A stretch of DNA of 47,112 bases from Legionella quateirensis (GCF_001467955.1 NZ_LNYR01000012.1:419207-466318), one strand, 5' to 3'. Counted from the first letter of the stretch, positions 34,763 through 43,465 are shown. Program-made: numbers and translations. The notes: generated by a model from the sequence alone, not told the origin.

Positions 34763-37104
34763 TATAATAATCTCTCTCTAAGACCATGTTCCCAGGCGTG
34801 TTTTGCTTCATTAACTGACAGGTTAATTTCAGAGTTTATGGAGAGATGAGGCTTCTCCACAGTATGACCTATAGTCCTATAAGGAATATGATGTTTGCTA
34901 AAAATCGTATCAATTTGCATGCTGTGTTCCGGAGCCACTTCAAGAATAAATCCCCCGCTCTCAGAAAATAAAAGCTTTTCCACTGGTAAAGTTCCAGGGA
35001 TTACGACGTTCACGCCTATTGAATTCTTAAAGCTCATCTCAGCCAAAGCTACTGCTACACCTCCATCGGAAATATCATGAGCAGACAAAACCAGTCCTCG
35101 CTGGATGGCTTCTGATACTGCCTGAATTTCATTAGTGATGGTCTTTAAATCAGGTTGAGGTACCTGAGACCCGAGTTGATCAAACAATTGATAATAAACA
35201 CTGCCACCACACTCATCTTTTCGTTCACCAACTAAAATCAGCACACTTGTAGTCTTTTTAAAATCGAAGGTAATTGAATAATCTATATTAGGCAGGGTAC
35301 CCAGACAACTGATCATGGGACTGGGTGGTATAGAACCTTTAGAAGACTCGTTGTATAAAGAAACATTCCCGGCAATAACCGGTAATGAAGACTCAGGATA
35401 TTCTTTTAATTTGATTGCCGCACAGGCATCAACAATCCCACGAACTGAGTCAACAAACTCCCCCATCTGTTCGGGTTTTTCAGGATTACCAAAACACAGA
35501 CAATCAGTGAGCGCTACCGGATTAGCACCTACCGCAGTAATATTGCGAACTGACTCAATAACCGCGTTTACGGCTCCCCAATAAGCATCAATTTTATTAT
35601 AACGAGGATTGTGATCCAGAGATAAAGCGATTCCTGTTTTGCGAATTTCCTCAGGATATTTATCTTCATTGAAGGGTTGCATTACACCTGCATCAGCCCA
35701 ACCTGCCTCGATAAAGGTTCGTCCCTGTACCTGTTTGTCGTAGGTTTCAAATACAGGTGCTCTTGAGGCGATATTTTCATGCGCTAATAATGATAATAGA
35801 ATCTGATTCAAATCTGCTGGCTTAGGCAAATCTGGCTCTGTACCTTTTTGTTGTCTGGAAACAAAAGGTCTATTGTACACTATGCCTTTGGTCACATCAG
35901 GTACTTTTGCCCTCACCAATTCTTTTCCCTGATAATTAACTACATAAAGGCCATCAGTTCGAATTTTACCAACAACTGCAGCACAAGCACCATCAGAAAC
36001 TTGTGGAAGAGCAAAAGTTTGGTTGTAGTGATTCAAGACCATGTCAACCAGATCAGGAGGCACAACCCACATAAAGCGCTCTTGAGTTTCAGAGCACAAA
36101 ATAACGGATGGATATAAACCTGGCATACCTGTTGGAACTTGTTCCAAATCAATCTCAGCGCCATATGATCCACCGGCTTCAGCCAGCTCTATACTGGCAC
36201 AAGCGACACCTCCAGCACCTAAATCCTTAAATCCTACTCTATCAATCAGATTTTTTTCTCTAAGAATATGAAACAAAGCATAATTCGCTTTGAGTATATG
36301 GCGTTGCAAAAAAGCATTAGGCTCTTGTACTGCTCCCTTGTTTTTCTCACAGGAATCCTCTTCCAAAGTGGTTGAAGCAAAACTGGCACCTCCAAATCCA
36401 CTGTTATCAGTAGGTTTCCCCACAAGGATGAACACATAATCATCTGCATGTTCAGGAGCATAAGAGTGAATAATATGATCTTCTCTAACTACTCCTAAAG
36501 TGACTACGGTAACAAGACAATTTTCATTATATGCAGCATCGTAATACACATCGCCAGCAATATTGGGGATACCTAATGGATTTCCATATCCAGCAATTCC
36601 GGCTACTACACCATCTTGAATCCAGTGTGTGTGAGAGCGATTAATATCACCAAACCGTAAACTATCCGCTACAGCGATAACCTCTCCTCCCATACAGCAA
36701 ACATCTCTCACGTTTCCACCAACTCCAGTAGCAGCACCTTCATAAGGAACAATCTGAGAAGGATGATTATGAGATTCATGACTGATAATAATGCCGTAAC
36801 GATGACCTTGATTATCCCGTACCACGGATACAATACCTGCGTCTTCCTTTGCGCCAAGGATTACATTTGGGCCATCTGTAACAAACTGTTTTAGATGAAC
36901 ACGACTGCTTTTATAAGAACAATGTTCTGAACCTTGAATAGACCATAAAACACATTCAGCATGACTGGGTGCTCGTTTAAGAAATTCATTCTGAATAGTT
37001 AAGGCTTCATCAACTGAGAGGTTAAGATTATGGTCACGAAGAGTTTGCGCGATTTCTTCTCGCGATAACATGGAAAAATCAAGAGTTTCAGTAGGCTTTT
37101 GCAT
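34762..37104 (-). CDS. purL: FGAM synthase large subunit, small-PurL type
   Basis: Converts FGAR to FGAM with ammonia channelled from PurQ. At 780 aa it is the small PurL of the multi-subunit complex (about 740 aa in Bacillus), lacking both the N-terminal PurS-like domain and the C-terminal glutaminase domain of the roughly 1300-aa enzyme in E. coli. Motifs include GSEHCSYKSSRVHLK near 58-72, ISHESHNHPSQIVPYEGAATG near 107-127 (split) and the second half repeat with AHDISDGGVAVALAEM. The ATG at 37104 has AAGGA 5 nt upstream; the TTG at 37119 has none. It heads the purL-purM-purQS-purC unit. Confidence 0.97.
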   Translation of the reverse strand: MQKPTETLDFSMLSREEIAQTLRDHNLNLSVDEALTIQNEFLKRAPSHAECVLWSIQGSEHCSYKSSRVHLKQFVTDGPNVILGAKEDAGIVSVVRDNQGHRYGIIISHESHNHPSQIVPYEGAATGVGGNVRDVCCMGGEVIAVADSLRFGDINRSHTHWIQDGVVAGIAGYGNPLGIPNIAGDVYYDAAYNENCLVTVVTLGVVREDHIIHSYAPEHADDYVFILVGKPTDNSGFGGASFASTTLEEDSCEKNKGAVQEPNAFLQRHILKANYALFHILREKNLIDRVGFKDLGAGGVACASIELAEAGGSYGAEIDLEQVPTGMPGLYPSVILCSETQERFMWVVPPDLVDMVLNHYNQTFALPQVSDGACAAVVGKIRTDGLYVVNYQGKELVRAKVPDVTKGIVYNRPFVSRQQKGTEPDLPKPADLNQILLSLLAHENIASRAPVFETYDKQVQGRTFIEAGWADAGVMQPFNEDKYPEEIRKTGIALSLDHNPRYNKIDAYWGAVNAVIESVRNITAVGANPVALTDCLCFGNPEKPEQMGEFVDSVRGIVDACAAIKLKEYPESSLPVIAGNVSLYNESSKGSIPPSPMISCLGTLPNIDYSITFDFKKTTSVLILVGERKDECGGSVYYQLFDQLGSQVPQPDLKTITNEIQAVSEAIQRGLVLSAHDISDGGVAVALAEMSFKNSIGVNVVIPGTLPVEKLLFSESGGFILEVAPEHSMQIDTIFSKHHIPYRTIGHTVEKPHLSINSEINLSVNEAKHAWEHGLRERLL

Positions 37105-37139
37105 GAATTCCTTAGACAAGAAAGTATTAACCTATGAAG

Positions 37140-37156
37140 GATTAGTCTGACTAATC
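37140..37156. promoter_or_regulatory. Palindrome in the purL leader (operator or attenuator candidate)
   Basis: GATTAGTCTGACTAATC, two 7-bp arms around CTG, lies about 36 nt upstream of the purL ATG. It is the only clear dyad in the 205-bp upstream region. It could bind a repressor or form a small RNA hairpin; it does not resemble the canonical E. coli PurR box. Confidence 0.35.
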
Positions 37157-37309
37157 GCTCCCCCAATATTCAAACGATAAAGTCATTCTGATAATACCCA
37201 GAAAAACAATACTGTTTTATTTATCTCGGAATTTGCGCATATTGTATCGGTTTATCTGGGTTTGAAGCAATTAAATTTCAGATTTTTCGTAACTATTTTT
37301 ATCACCTAT

Positions 37310-38029
37310 TCAACTAATTATCCATTCAATCTGTTTTTTCAAATCAATATGAATTTCAGATAACTCTTCAAGCTCATAATCCATGTAAGGATTAGCCGAT
37401 GGATCTCTAGCCAGATGATGTTTCATCTGCTCATCTCGAGCTTTATGAAGCCACTCAATCTGAGGAGAAAACAAATGCAGCATCCCTTCGAGCCATCTAT
37501 CTAAAACCTGCCAATAAGGATCGTCCGTCAAAGTCATCTTGTAACGTTTCAGAAAATAGGAAATATGCTCTGCGTCATACCATATTTCAGAAGTAACCCA
37601 TCGATTAACCGTAAAAAGTCGTATAGGTAATCCGTATTGATTCATCCCTATTGCGACCAGATGAGTCATGGGATTATCTATATATTTATCCCAGTCTGAC
37701 AAAGCAGCCGGTTTAATTCGTTTGGGTATGTGCTTGTATCGGATAAAACAATGAAAATGTCCATGTTCAGTGCTTTCAAAATTTTCTCTATGGCAATGAT
37801 AAAAATACTGGGAACCTGTTGAATGATCAATTCGATCACCCTTTGGGTAATGACTCATTCGCTCATGCTTGCGTTTCTTTCTGAGCGTATAATGAAGTAT
37901 GTTTTTTCCTTTCGGAGTAATCATTTGTTGTTGGGCTTCAAGAACCTGGGTTGCATAACCCAAAAAAACGTTCTTCCGCCATTTGCTTAACTGGGGTAAA
38001 ACAAAATTTGAATCAGTTGTCATATTCAT
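37310..38029 (-). CDS. Uncharacterised His-rich cytoplasmic protein next to a Cys-rich secreted peptide
   Basis: A 239-aa protein without signal peptide or membrane segment. A conserved-looking core, HYPKGDRIDHSTGSQYFYHC (60-79) followed by HRENFESTEHGHFHCFIRY (80-98), packs His78, His80, His89, His91, His93 and Cys79 and Cys94 into 17 residues, suggesting a metal site. From memory this resembles an uncharacterised bacterial DUF with a YPxGD...HxHR...EHGHFHxF core; I cannot verify the accession. It is the second gene after the Cys-rich peptide, separated by 57 nt containing a terminator-like hairpin. There is no good ribosome-binding site. A role in processing, loading or sensing for the peptide is inference only. 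Confidence 0.75.
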   Translation of the reverse strand: MNMTTDSNFVLPQLSKWRKNVFLGYATQVLEAQQQMITPKGKNILHYTLRKKRKHERMSHYPKGDRIDHSTGSQYFYHCHRENFESTEHGHFHCFIRYKHIPKRIKPAALSDWDKYIDNPMTHLVAIGMNQYGLPIRLFTVNRWVTSEIWYDAEHISYFLKRYKMTLTDDPYWQVLDRWLEGMLHLFSPQIEWLHKARDEQMKHHLARDPSANPYMDYELEELSEIHIDLKKQIEWIIS

Positions 38030-38042
38030 TACTACATAAAAG

Positions 38043-38068
38043 AAAGAGGTAGTTAAAACTACCTCTTT
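38043..38068 (-). terminator. Intercistronic hairpin after the Cys-rich peptide gene (terminator/attenuator)
   Basis: A 12-bp perfect stem, AAAGAGGTAGTT against AACTACCTCTTT, with a very tight loop. On the minus strand it is followed by CTTTTATG. It lies 18 nt past the peptide stop codon and 13 nt before the start of the 239-aa gene, so it can terminate most transcripts and allow limited read-through. Confidence 0.75.
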
Positions 38069-38086
38069 GTTTGAACAAACTAATTA

Positions 38087-38272
38087 CTAGTCACCACTGC
38101 AACCGCCACAACCTTTGCAACCTTTGCAACCTTGACAGCCTTTGCAGCCTTTACAGCCAGTACAAGTTGCAGCAGCAGGAGTAGATGTATCATCAGCATA
38201 TGCTACAGAAACCATAGGAGCTGAAGATAAAGCAGTTAACAGTGCAGCTACAGCCATTGTTGATTTTTTCAT
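38087..38272 (-). CDS. Secreted Cys-rich peptide with (CxG) repeats, metal-binding or RiPP-precursor candidate
   Basis: A 61-aa precursor. A clear signal peptide (MKKSTMAVAALLTALSSAPM onward) has a likely cleavage site at AYA(24-26)-DD. After a short Thr/Ala linker, the mature end has eight cysteines at exactly every third residue (37, 40, 43, 46, 49, 52, 55, 58), as C-K/Q/T/G-G-C units, ending SGD. This regular CxxC lattice suggests binding of soft metals such as copper or zinc in the periplasm, or a precursor modified like bufferin/HvfA-type peptides. No MNIO (DUF692) enzyme is in the window. AAGGAAG lies 8 nt before the ATG. A strong hairpin follows. Function is inferred; the reading frame is well supported. 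Confidence 0.8.
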   Translation of the reverse strand: MKKSTMAVAALLTALSSAPMVSVAYADDTSTPAAATCTGCKGCKGCQGCKGCKGCGGCSGD

Positions 38273-38752
38273 AATATTACTTCCTTGATAGTTAAAGGTT
38301 TTTATTTTGACCCATTAAGATATTAGCAAACAAATCAATATTTTTCTTCCTTTTTTAATAAAATTTTTTGATTATTTAATAAATAGATTGATTAAATTAT
38401 AATCTACATGATTTTTGAAGGCTTGACTGCGTTTTTAATTAGAAATATATCAAGCGTGTTTATTGCAGATTTAGGTTAAAATCTGAGCTTTATCAAGGAA
38501 TTTAAACAGGTCATTCTGCTGAATAAACCTGCTGCATCAAATTCGGAAACCAGGTTTCCGTGCCTGCAATAAAGAGCAGAGTTGGAGTACCTTAATAATG
38601 AGTTCTGACTAACAATAATTCCTGACAAAGCTGGATGCATGAATTATGTGTTCATTTTCTCCACCTATTGATAAGAGCCAATTTAATGTTAATACGCCTA
38701 TCTGCAATAGAACATGTTTAAGCTTCTTGTGAATACTATTCTCCATTTCAAT
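38273..38752. other. Intergenic region, very AT-rich at 38330-38410
   Basis: A 480-bp gap upstream of the Cys-rich peptide gene and downstream of the dehydrogenase gene. It holds the peptide's ribosome-binding site and, on the minus strand, a TATAAT at 38396-38401 without a convincing -35 partner. I see no ORF longer than about 25 codons with a start signal and no repeat family member. Confidence 0.5.
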
Positions 38753-39598
38753 CTAGGATAATTCCTTCTTCGATAATTTAAGTATTATTTTATCAAGTAA
38801 TCGGGTACTGAGAATTCGTTTCAAAACGATAAATAAATACGCAGGAAAAGTCACCGGATATTTTGCTTTTGGTCTTTTTGCTTCAATGGCATGAACCAGT
38901 TTTTTAATTACAGCGACAGGTTTTTTGGTAAACACTGAGTCGGCTTTATTTTGTTTATAGCTTGTTAGCATAACCTCATATTGTTTTTTAAAAAAACTGT
39001 TATTTCGATTAATATGTTGCAAGCTTAGATCTACTGCATTTTCTCTAAATCGACTGTCAATTGGACCTGGCTCAATACAAATGACATCTATTCCTGATGA
39101 TTGGAGTTCTAATCTAAGCGTATCGCTTAGTCCTTCAACAGCATATTTCGATGCATTATAAGCGCCTCGCATAGGCATACTGATAATTCCCAGGATTGAG
39201 CTTATATTGATAATTCGTCCACTACCCTGTTTCCTCATTATAGGCACAATCAGATTTGTAAGTTCCAATAACCCAAAGACATTCGTTTCAAACTGTTGGC
39301 GAATGACCGTTCGACTGATATCCTCCAGGGCACCTGCCTGACCATAACCTGCATTATTGACTAAAACATCGATACGACCTGAAGTGATTTTTAATAATTC
39401 AGTAAATGCACTTGTGATGGATGATGAGTCACTCACATCCATATGAAGTGTTTCTACACCTGTTTCAATCAGTTTGTTCACATCTGCCATTTTACGGCAT
39501 GAAGCAATAACTCGATGTCCTCTGTTTTTAAGAGCAAAAACAGCGTCATATCCTATTCCGCTCGAACATCCAGTAATAAAAATGATTTTCCCTGGCAT
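38753..39598 (-). CDS. Short-chain dehydrogenase/reductase (classical SDR)
   Basis: A 281-aa NAD(P)-dependent oxidoreductase. FITGCSSGIG near 7-16 is the TGxxxGIG cofactor loop, VLVNNAGYG near 81 the NNAG motif, IINISSILG carries the catalytic Ser, and YNASK (about 151-155) the Tyr/Lys pair. The C-terminal extension beyond about 230 is basic and hydrophobic (FPAYLFIVLKRILSTRLLDK), suggesting membrane association as in lipid-acting SDRs. The ATG at 39598 has AAGGTG 8 nt upstream; the GTG at 39607 lies inside that site. Substrate unknown. Single gene. Confidence 0.92.
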   Translation of the reverse strand: MPGKIIFITGCSSGIGYDAVFALKNRGHRVIASCRKMADVNKLIETGVETLHMDVSDSSSITSAFTELLKITSGRIDVLVNNAGYGQAGALEDISRTVIRQQFETNVFGLLELTNLIVPIMRKQGSGRIINISSILGIISMPMRGAYNASKYAVEGLSDTLRLELQSSGIDVICIEPGPIDSRFRENAVDLSLQHINRNNSFFKKQYEVMLTSYKQNKADSVFTKKPVAVIKKLVHAIEAKRPKAKYPVTFPAYLFIVLKRILSTRLLDKIILKLSKKELS

Positions 39599-39782
39599 GC
39601 TAATCACCTTAAATTTGAAATGAAGTTATGCTACTCGCCTCGACCATGAAATGAAATACCCTTGATATGTATTGTACTGTTGCACCCAAACACGTAAAAA
39701 AGGATTAAATGATCGATTTTTGAACTACACGAATCAATTTGGTCTATAATTTCAATAAAACAATAATATACAGGAACCAGTT

Positions 39783-40097
39783 ATGAATAATAAAAGGATG
39801 TTTAAAACCCATCAGGGATACATGGTTATTGTTTTTTTAGTTCTTTTATTCAGTATTGGTTATAGCAATCAGATAAAAGCAAACTCCAGCCCCTTAACCC
39901 CTCAAGGCACGCAATTGGCTTATTTTATTGGATATCATAGTTACAGCAGAAATCCAGCGGTGATCCATGTAACGCCTGTACAACCCATACGAGGCGCTTA
40001 TTGGACAAGATGGAGCTACATTGGTTATAGCTGCCAGCGAAGTTGCTTAATCGATAAATGGACAGGTCTCACTATTCAATGCAGACAGCGTTGTTAA
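39783..40097 (+). CDS. Small secreted protein with four cysteines, unknown function
   Basis: A 104-aa protein. An N-terminal hydrophobic stretch (MVIVFLVLLFSIGYSNQIKA, residues 14-33) looks like a signal peptide cleaved near KANS. The mature part is short, aromatic-rich (YFIGYHSYSRN) and ends with SCQRSCLIDKWTG...CRQRC, four Cys likely forming two disulfides. AGGAA lies 7 nt before the ATG. I do not recognise the family. It converges with the RasGEF gene 39 bp away. Confidence 0.7.
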   Translation: MNNKRMFKTHQGYMVIVFLVLLFSIGYSNQIKANSSPLTPQGTQLAYFIGYHSYSRNPAVIHVTPVQPIRGAYWTRWSYIGYSCQRSCLIDKWTGLTIQCRQRC

Positions 40098-40136
40098 TCG
40101 AATTGCTCCTACCCGTCCTACTCAGAAGTCCCAAGC

Positions 40137-41339
40137 TTACCTGGAATGTAAACAACTTGGTGTAAAGGTCTCATTCCAATGTTGCTCAGCTGACTTGCCT
40201 TTTCTGTTCCAAAATGAAGGCCGTAACGAGTGAGAATATAACCTGGATGGAGCGGTATCTCGATGGCTAACTGGCTCCTTGGTTACTATACCCAGATTTC
40301 GCTCAAGATTTTGTTTATTATAACGAAAACTTATACGATTAAAGGTTTTCTCAAGATAAGCAGGTAAAGTTTTACCTTTAAAACTCTGTTCTTTTGCTAT
40401 TGTATTGATTAAATCCGTGCGCTGTTCTTTTTGCTCACACAATATCTTTTGATTATTTTGCAGTGCTTTAGGTATTCTTTTGAATTCTCGCAACAAACTA
40501 ATCATATAACGATTCCCATATTTCAAATCTCTCGGAATATGCTCTCGATTCTCGACTAATTTATGGAGTTTTTTGAAGTCACTGGAATCCATTTCATGTT
40601 GCAAACGATGAATTTCTCTGCGTACTTCCTTTTTCCTGCTTTTCAATACAATATCCTGTTCTCTGATGTGAAGGATGGATTCATTGATCACAGCGATCGC
40701 ATGATAAGTAAAAATTAATGGTGAAAAATTGGTTTCATTTGAATTGTTTTTAATAAAATTTCTTAAAGCAAGATGATTTTTATGTGGTGAATTTAACTGG
40801 CATAACTCATGATAAGTGTTTTGAATTCCTTGAGGTAAACCTTTGATTAAATTAGGGCTTGCTATCAATTGTAAATTGGTAAAAACTAACAAAAAGCCTT
40901 CATAACAATGACGTCTTAACAGCACATCCGATATTCCGATCCATCGCCTGAACGCATTCAGTTTTGCATCGGGTTGATCATGATGTTGCTGGATGTCCTG
41001 TTTTAGAAAAAACTCCAACTTATTTCTTATATCGAAATAACTATATTGGTTGGAGCTGGATTTATCCTTACATTCAAACCCTTTGGGATCTTTGAAATCG
41101 TCTAAGCTCAATGTATAAAATACGTCTCTTAACTTGCAATCAATAATCGATGCATAGTCAGATACAATTTTACTTTCAACATAACTGTACAAAAGTTGAT
41201 TCTTTTTAGATCTGGCTATTGATTTTTGAATTGATTTATCTGTTAATACCCTATCAAGCTGTTCCGAACAAATCGGGTTGAAAACAAACTGCTGATTACC
41301 CATTTGGTTCAACCAATCTCGAAATTTATTACTACGCAT
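40137..41339 (-). CDS. RasGEF (CDC25-like) domain protein, predicted Dot/Icm effector
   Basis: A 400-aa soluble protein. Residues about 45-225 follow the eukaryotic RasGEF catalytic domain: FRRWIGISDVLLRRHCYEGF (130-149) matches the conserved segment in which a cell of the type W-x-x-I-A-x-x-L is followed by the N-F/Y-x-x motif. LVFTNLQLIASPNLIKGLP (151-169) matches the helix after it, and NHLALRNFIKN then SPLIFTYHAIAVINES (206-221) match the helix and P-x-L/I-x-x-Y-L-x-D-L region. Bacterial RasGEF proteins are essentially known from Legionella and allies, for example LegG2 of L. pneumophila. A basic helical tail (230-350) follows. AAGGGAG lies about 9 nt upstream of the ATG. Nucleotide exchange on a host Ras-family GTPase is predicted. 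Similarity was judged by eye. Confidence 0.75.
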   Translation of the reverse strand: MRSNKFRDWLNQMGNQQFVFNPICSEQLDRVLTDKSIQKSIARSKKNQLLYSYVESKIVSDYASIIDCKLRDVFYTLSLDDFKDPKGFECKDKSSSNQYSYFDIRNKLEFFLKQDIQQHHDQPDAKLNAFRRWIGISDVLLRRHCYEGFLLVFTNLQLIASPNLIKGLPQGIQNTYHELCQLNSPHKNHLALRNFIKNNSNETNFSPLIFTYHAIAVINESILHIREQDIVLKSRKKEVRREIHRLQHEMDSSDFKKLHKLVENREHIPRDLKYGNRYMISLLREFKRIPKALQNNQKILCEQKEQRTDLINTIAKEQSFKGKTLPAYLEKTFNRISFRYNKQNLERNLGIVTKEPVSHRDTAPSRLYSHSLRPSFWNRKGKSAEQHWNETFTPSCLHSR

Positions 41340-41391
41340 TGTTGTAAACTCCCTTTTAACAACATAAATCCGTTTTTAAAGACCAGCTGCA

Positions 41392-42654
41392 TCATGCAAA
41401 ATAGTCTATTAATCCTTTGGATGATTGTTTTTTAAGTGGGGTAATTAATGCCCCATCTTCAATCTCCTGTCTCGTTTCTTCTTTCACAAAACCATTTGGG
41501 TTTTGTTCTGACTGACGTGAATTCCCATCCATTCCTATAGTGACCTCAGCCAAATCCAGCCCTTGATCTGCCATCAGCTCTCTTAACCGCGGTAAGGCCT
41601 GATCAACAATATCCCGTACATGGTTGCTATGACTGGTAATATTCACAGAGGCGGAATCCTTAACTACTTTAACACTAATTTCCAATGGCCCTAAATCTTC
41701 AGGATTAAGTTTGATTACAGCACTTTTAACACCATGGTGCCCTAACCAAATGATGTGTTCAGAAAATTTATCAGCCCATTGAGCATTACTTAAGGGCAAT
41801 GATATGTCAATATGTTTCGTTTTATCTGCATCTGTAGAATAATTGGAGTACTGATTATTGAATAATTCAGGTTGAGCCGTAACGTGCTGGTTGTTATTTA
41901 ATAGAGTAGGTTCTGATTGAGTGTTCAGATCCGCAATGAACCGATCACTGCCTGGCTTATTAATTAATGATTCATTAGAAGCATTTTTTAATTCATTGAT
42001 AAATTGCTCATTACTTTCGATTATTGGAGTATTTTCGACCTGATGAGCATCAATTTTCTCAGCAGACATTAAATTATTTTGACTGAATTGATCATTTAAG
42101 AACTGTTGCTCCCAATGCCTGTTGCTTTTATCTACGAATGACAGCTCGACACCTTCAGTTTCGGAATCCAAAGACATCACGGGATCTGTAGAGGCAGACA
42201 ATGGTGGTTCAAATTGGTCCGAATCTATCCAGGTAAGAGCAATATTAGAATCCATACTGTCTGCTGGTGAAGGCGATAAATTGACTGATTCAGTCAATTT
42301 ATCGTCTTGGGGTAGAACCTGACTGATACCCTCCAGCACAGCCTGATCTTTATTACCGGAACAACTCACACTGACGGAATCTAATTTGGCTTCATTCAAT
42401 TTCTCATTAATTATATCCATATTTTTAGAGTTCATTCCTTCGGGAAGAGCATCTTTTTTAACAGAATCATTTAACAATAGTTCAGTAAACAATAATATAA
42501 ACGAACCCGGATCGATTACTGTCTCGTTTATTTGTTCATCCTTTTGTTCTTCTTTAGTTTCCAGTGACTCAATTGATTTTATTTGTTCCTGAGTTGCTCC
42601 ACTAACATCCGATAACTTAAATGAATCCAGAATAAGATTATTCAAATCAATCAT
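41392..42654 (-). CDS. fliK: Flagellar hook-length control protein FliK
   Basis: A 420-aa protein with an acidic, low-complexity N-terminal 280 residues and a compact C-terminal hook-length domain (about 290-385). This contains SAVIKLNPEDLGPLEISVKV, the family's L-x-P-x-x-L-G core, followed by VRDIVDQALPRLRELMADQG. FliK measures hook length and triggers the export switch to filament proteins. AAGGAG precedes the ATG by 8 nt. It is outside any flagellar operon in this window. The RasGEF gene follows 52 nt downstream on the same strand, so shared transcription is possible. Confidence 0.92.
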   Translation of the reverse strand: MIDLNNLILDSFKLSDVSGATQEQIKSIESLETKEEQKDEQINETVIDPGSFILLFTELLLNDSVKKDALPEGMNSKNMDIINEKLNEAKLDSVSVSCSGNKDQAVLEGISQVLPQDDKLTESVNLSPSPADSMDSNIALTWIDSDQFEPPLSASTDPVMSLDSETEGVELSFVDKSNRHWEQQFLNDQFSQNNLMSAEKIDAHQVENTPIIESNEQFINELKNASNESLINKPGSDRFIADLNTQSEPTLLNNNQHVTAQPELFNNQYSNYSTDADKTKHIDISLPLSNAQWADKFSEHIIWLGHHGVKSAVIKLNPEDLGPLEISVKVVKDSASVNITSHSNHVRDIVDQALPRLRELMADQGLDLAEVTIGMDGNSRQSEQNPNGFVKEETRQEIEDGALITPLKKQSSKGLIDYFA

Positions 42655-42838
42655 ATTGACACTCCTTGTGTACTGTTCCCTTTAACTGCAATATTCATAC
42701 CAATTGCAAACATTACGCAAAAAAAATCAAAGTACTGTTAAGTAATATTTCTTCGGTGTAAATCTCTGTAAAGACATCTACTGTACCTGAAAAACTAATG
42801 ATAGCCTTCATTTAAAAATAGATTATGAGTATTCCAAT

Positions 42839-43465
42839 ATGAATGGATTTTTATTTTCACATGTGCTCACGAAACAAGAAGTTGATGATAAAATCAGCAG
42901 AGCAATCAACCTACTCAAAAACATTCCTTCAAAGGAAAAAGTACTGTTTCTGAGTGAGCTGAAGAGTAGATTAAGCGATTTTGAAACAGAACTATTAAGT
43001 GAACAATTCACTATTTATGAGAAAGAACACGTATTAATCCAATACAATAGATTTGCAAAAACATTATTGCATTGCCTGAAATCTCCCGAAAATACATCTG
43101 CCTCTATTATCTATTATCATCGATTTAAATATTATCCAGTGGGAATAGAGGACACAATGAAGCCTAATCCTTTGCTGCAGAATTCAGCAATCACCACAAT
43201 GGGAATTGGAGTTGCTTTATTGGCGGCCACAATTCCTGCTTTTATATTCAATCCAGCTATAGGCGCCATATTTCTTTCCATGGCCATAACCCTGCTGTTT
43301 CCAAGCTGCTTCTATCTAATGACGCCTGAATCTCCAGATACAACTCGAAAGAAAGCCGAAGAAAAAACGATATTTCAAATGGCTGCTCGGCTCATGAAGC
43401 CAGATCTTATATTTAATGATGTATATGACATTCCTGAGTCTTCCTCACCAATCTATGCAACGTAA
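42839..43465 (+). CDS. Hypothetical protein with two membrane segments, effector-like
   Basis: A 208-aa protein. A helical, charged N-terminal half (about 1-90) is followed by two adjacent hydrophobic segments (ITTMGIGVALLAATIPAFIF and AIGAIFLSMAITLLF, about 118-155) and a soluble tail ending PESSSPIYAT. No signal peptide. The family is not recognised by me. Paired central helices and a polar tail are common in Legionella effectors that insert into host membranes; this is inference. No clear ribosome-binding site precedes the ATG. Confidence 0.65.
   Translation: MNGFLFSHVLTKQEVDDKISRAINLLKNIPSKEKVLFLSELKSRLSDFETELLSEQFTIYEKEHVLIQYNRFAKTLLHCLKSPENTSASIIYYHRFKYYPVGIEDTMKPNPLLQNSAITTMGIGVALLAATIPAFIFNPAIGAIFLSMAITLLFPSCFYLMTPESPDTTRKKAEEKTIFQMAARLMKPDLIFNDVYDIPESSSPIYAT

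Noticed and set aside
34895..36461. Several 60-89-aa ORFs in the purL region
   Set aside because: All lie inside the conserved purL reading frame on other frames or the opposite strand.
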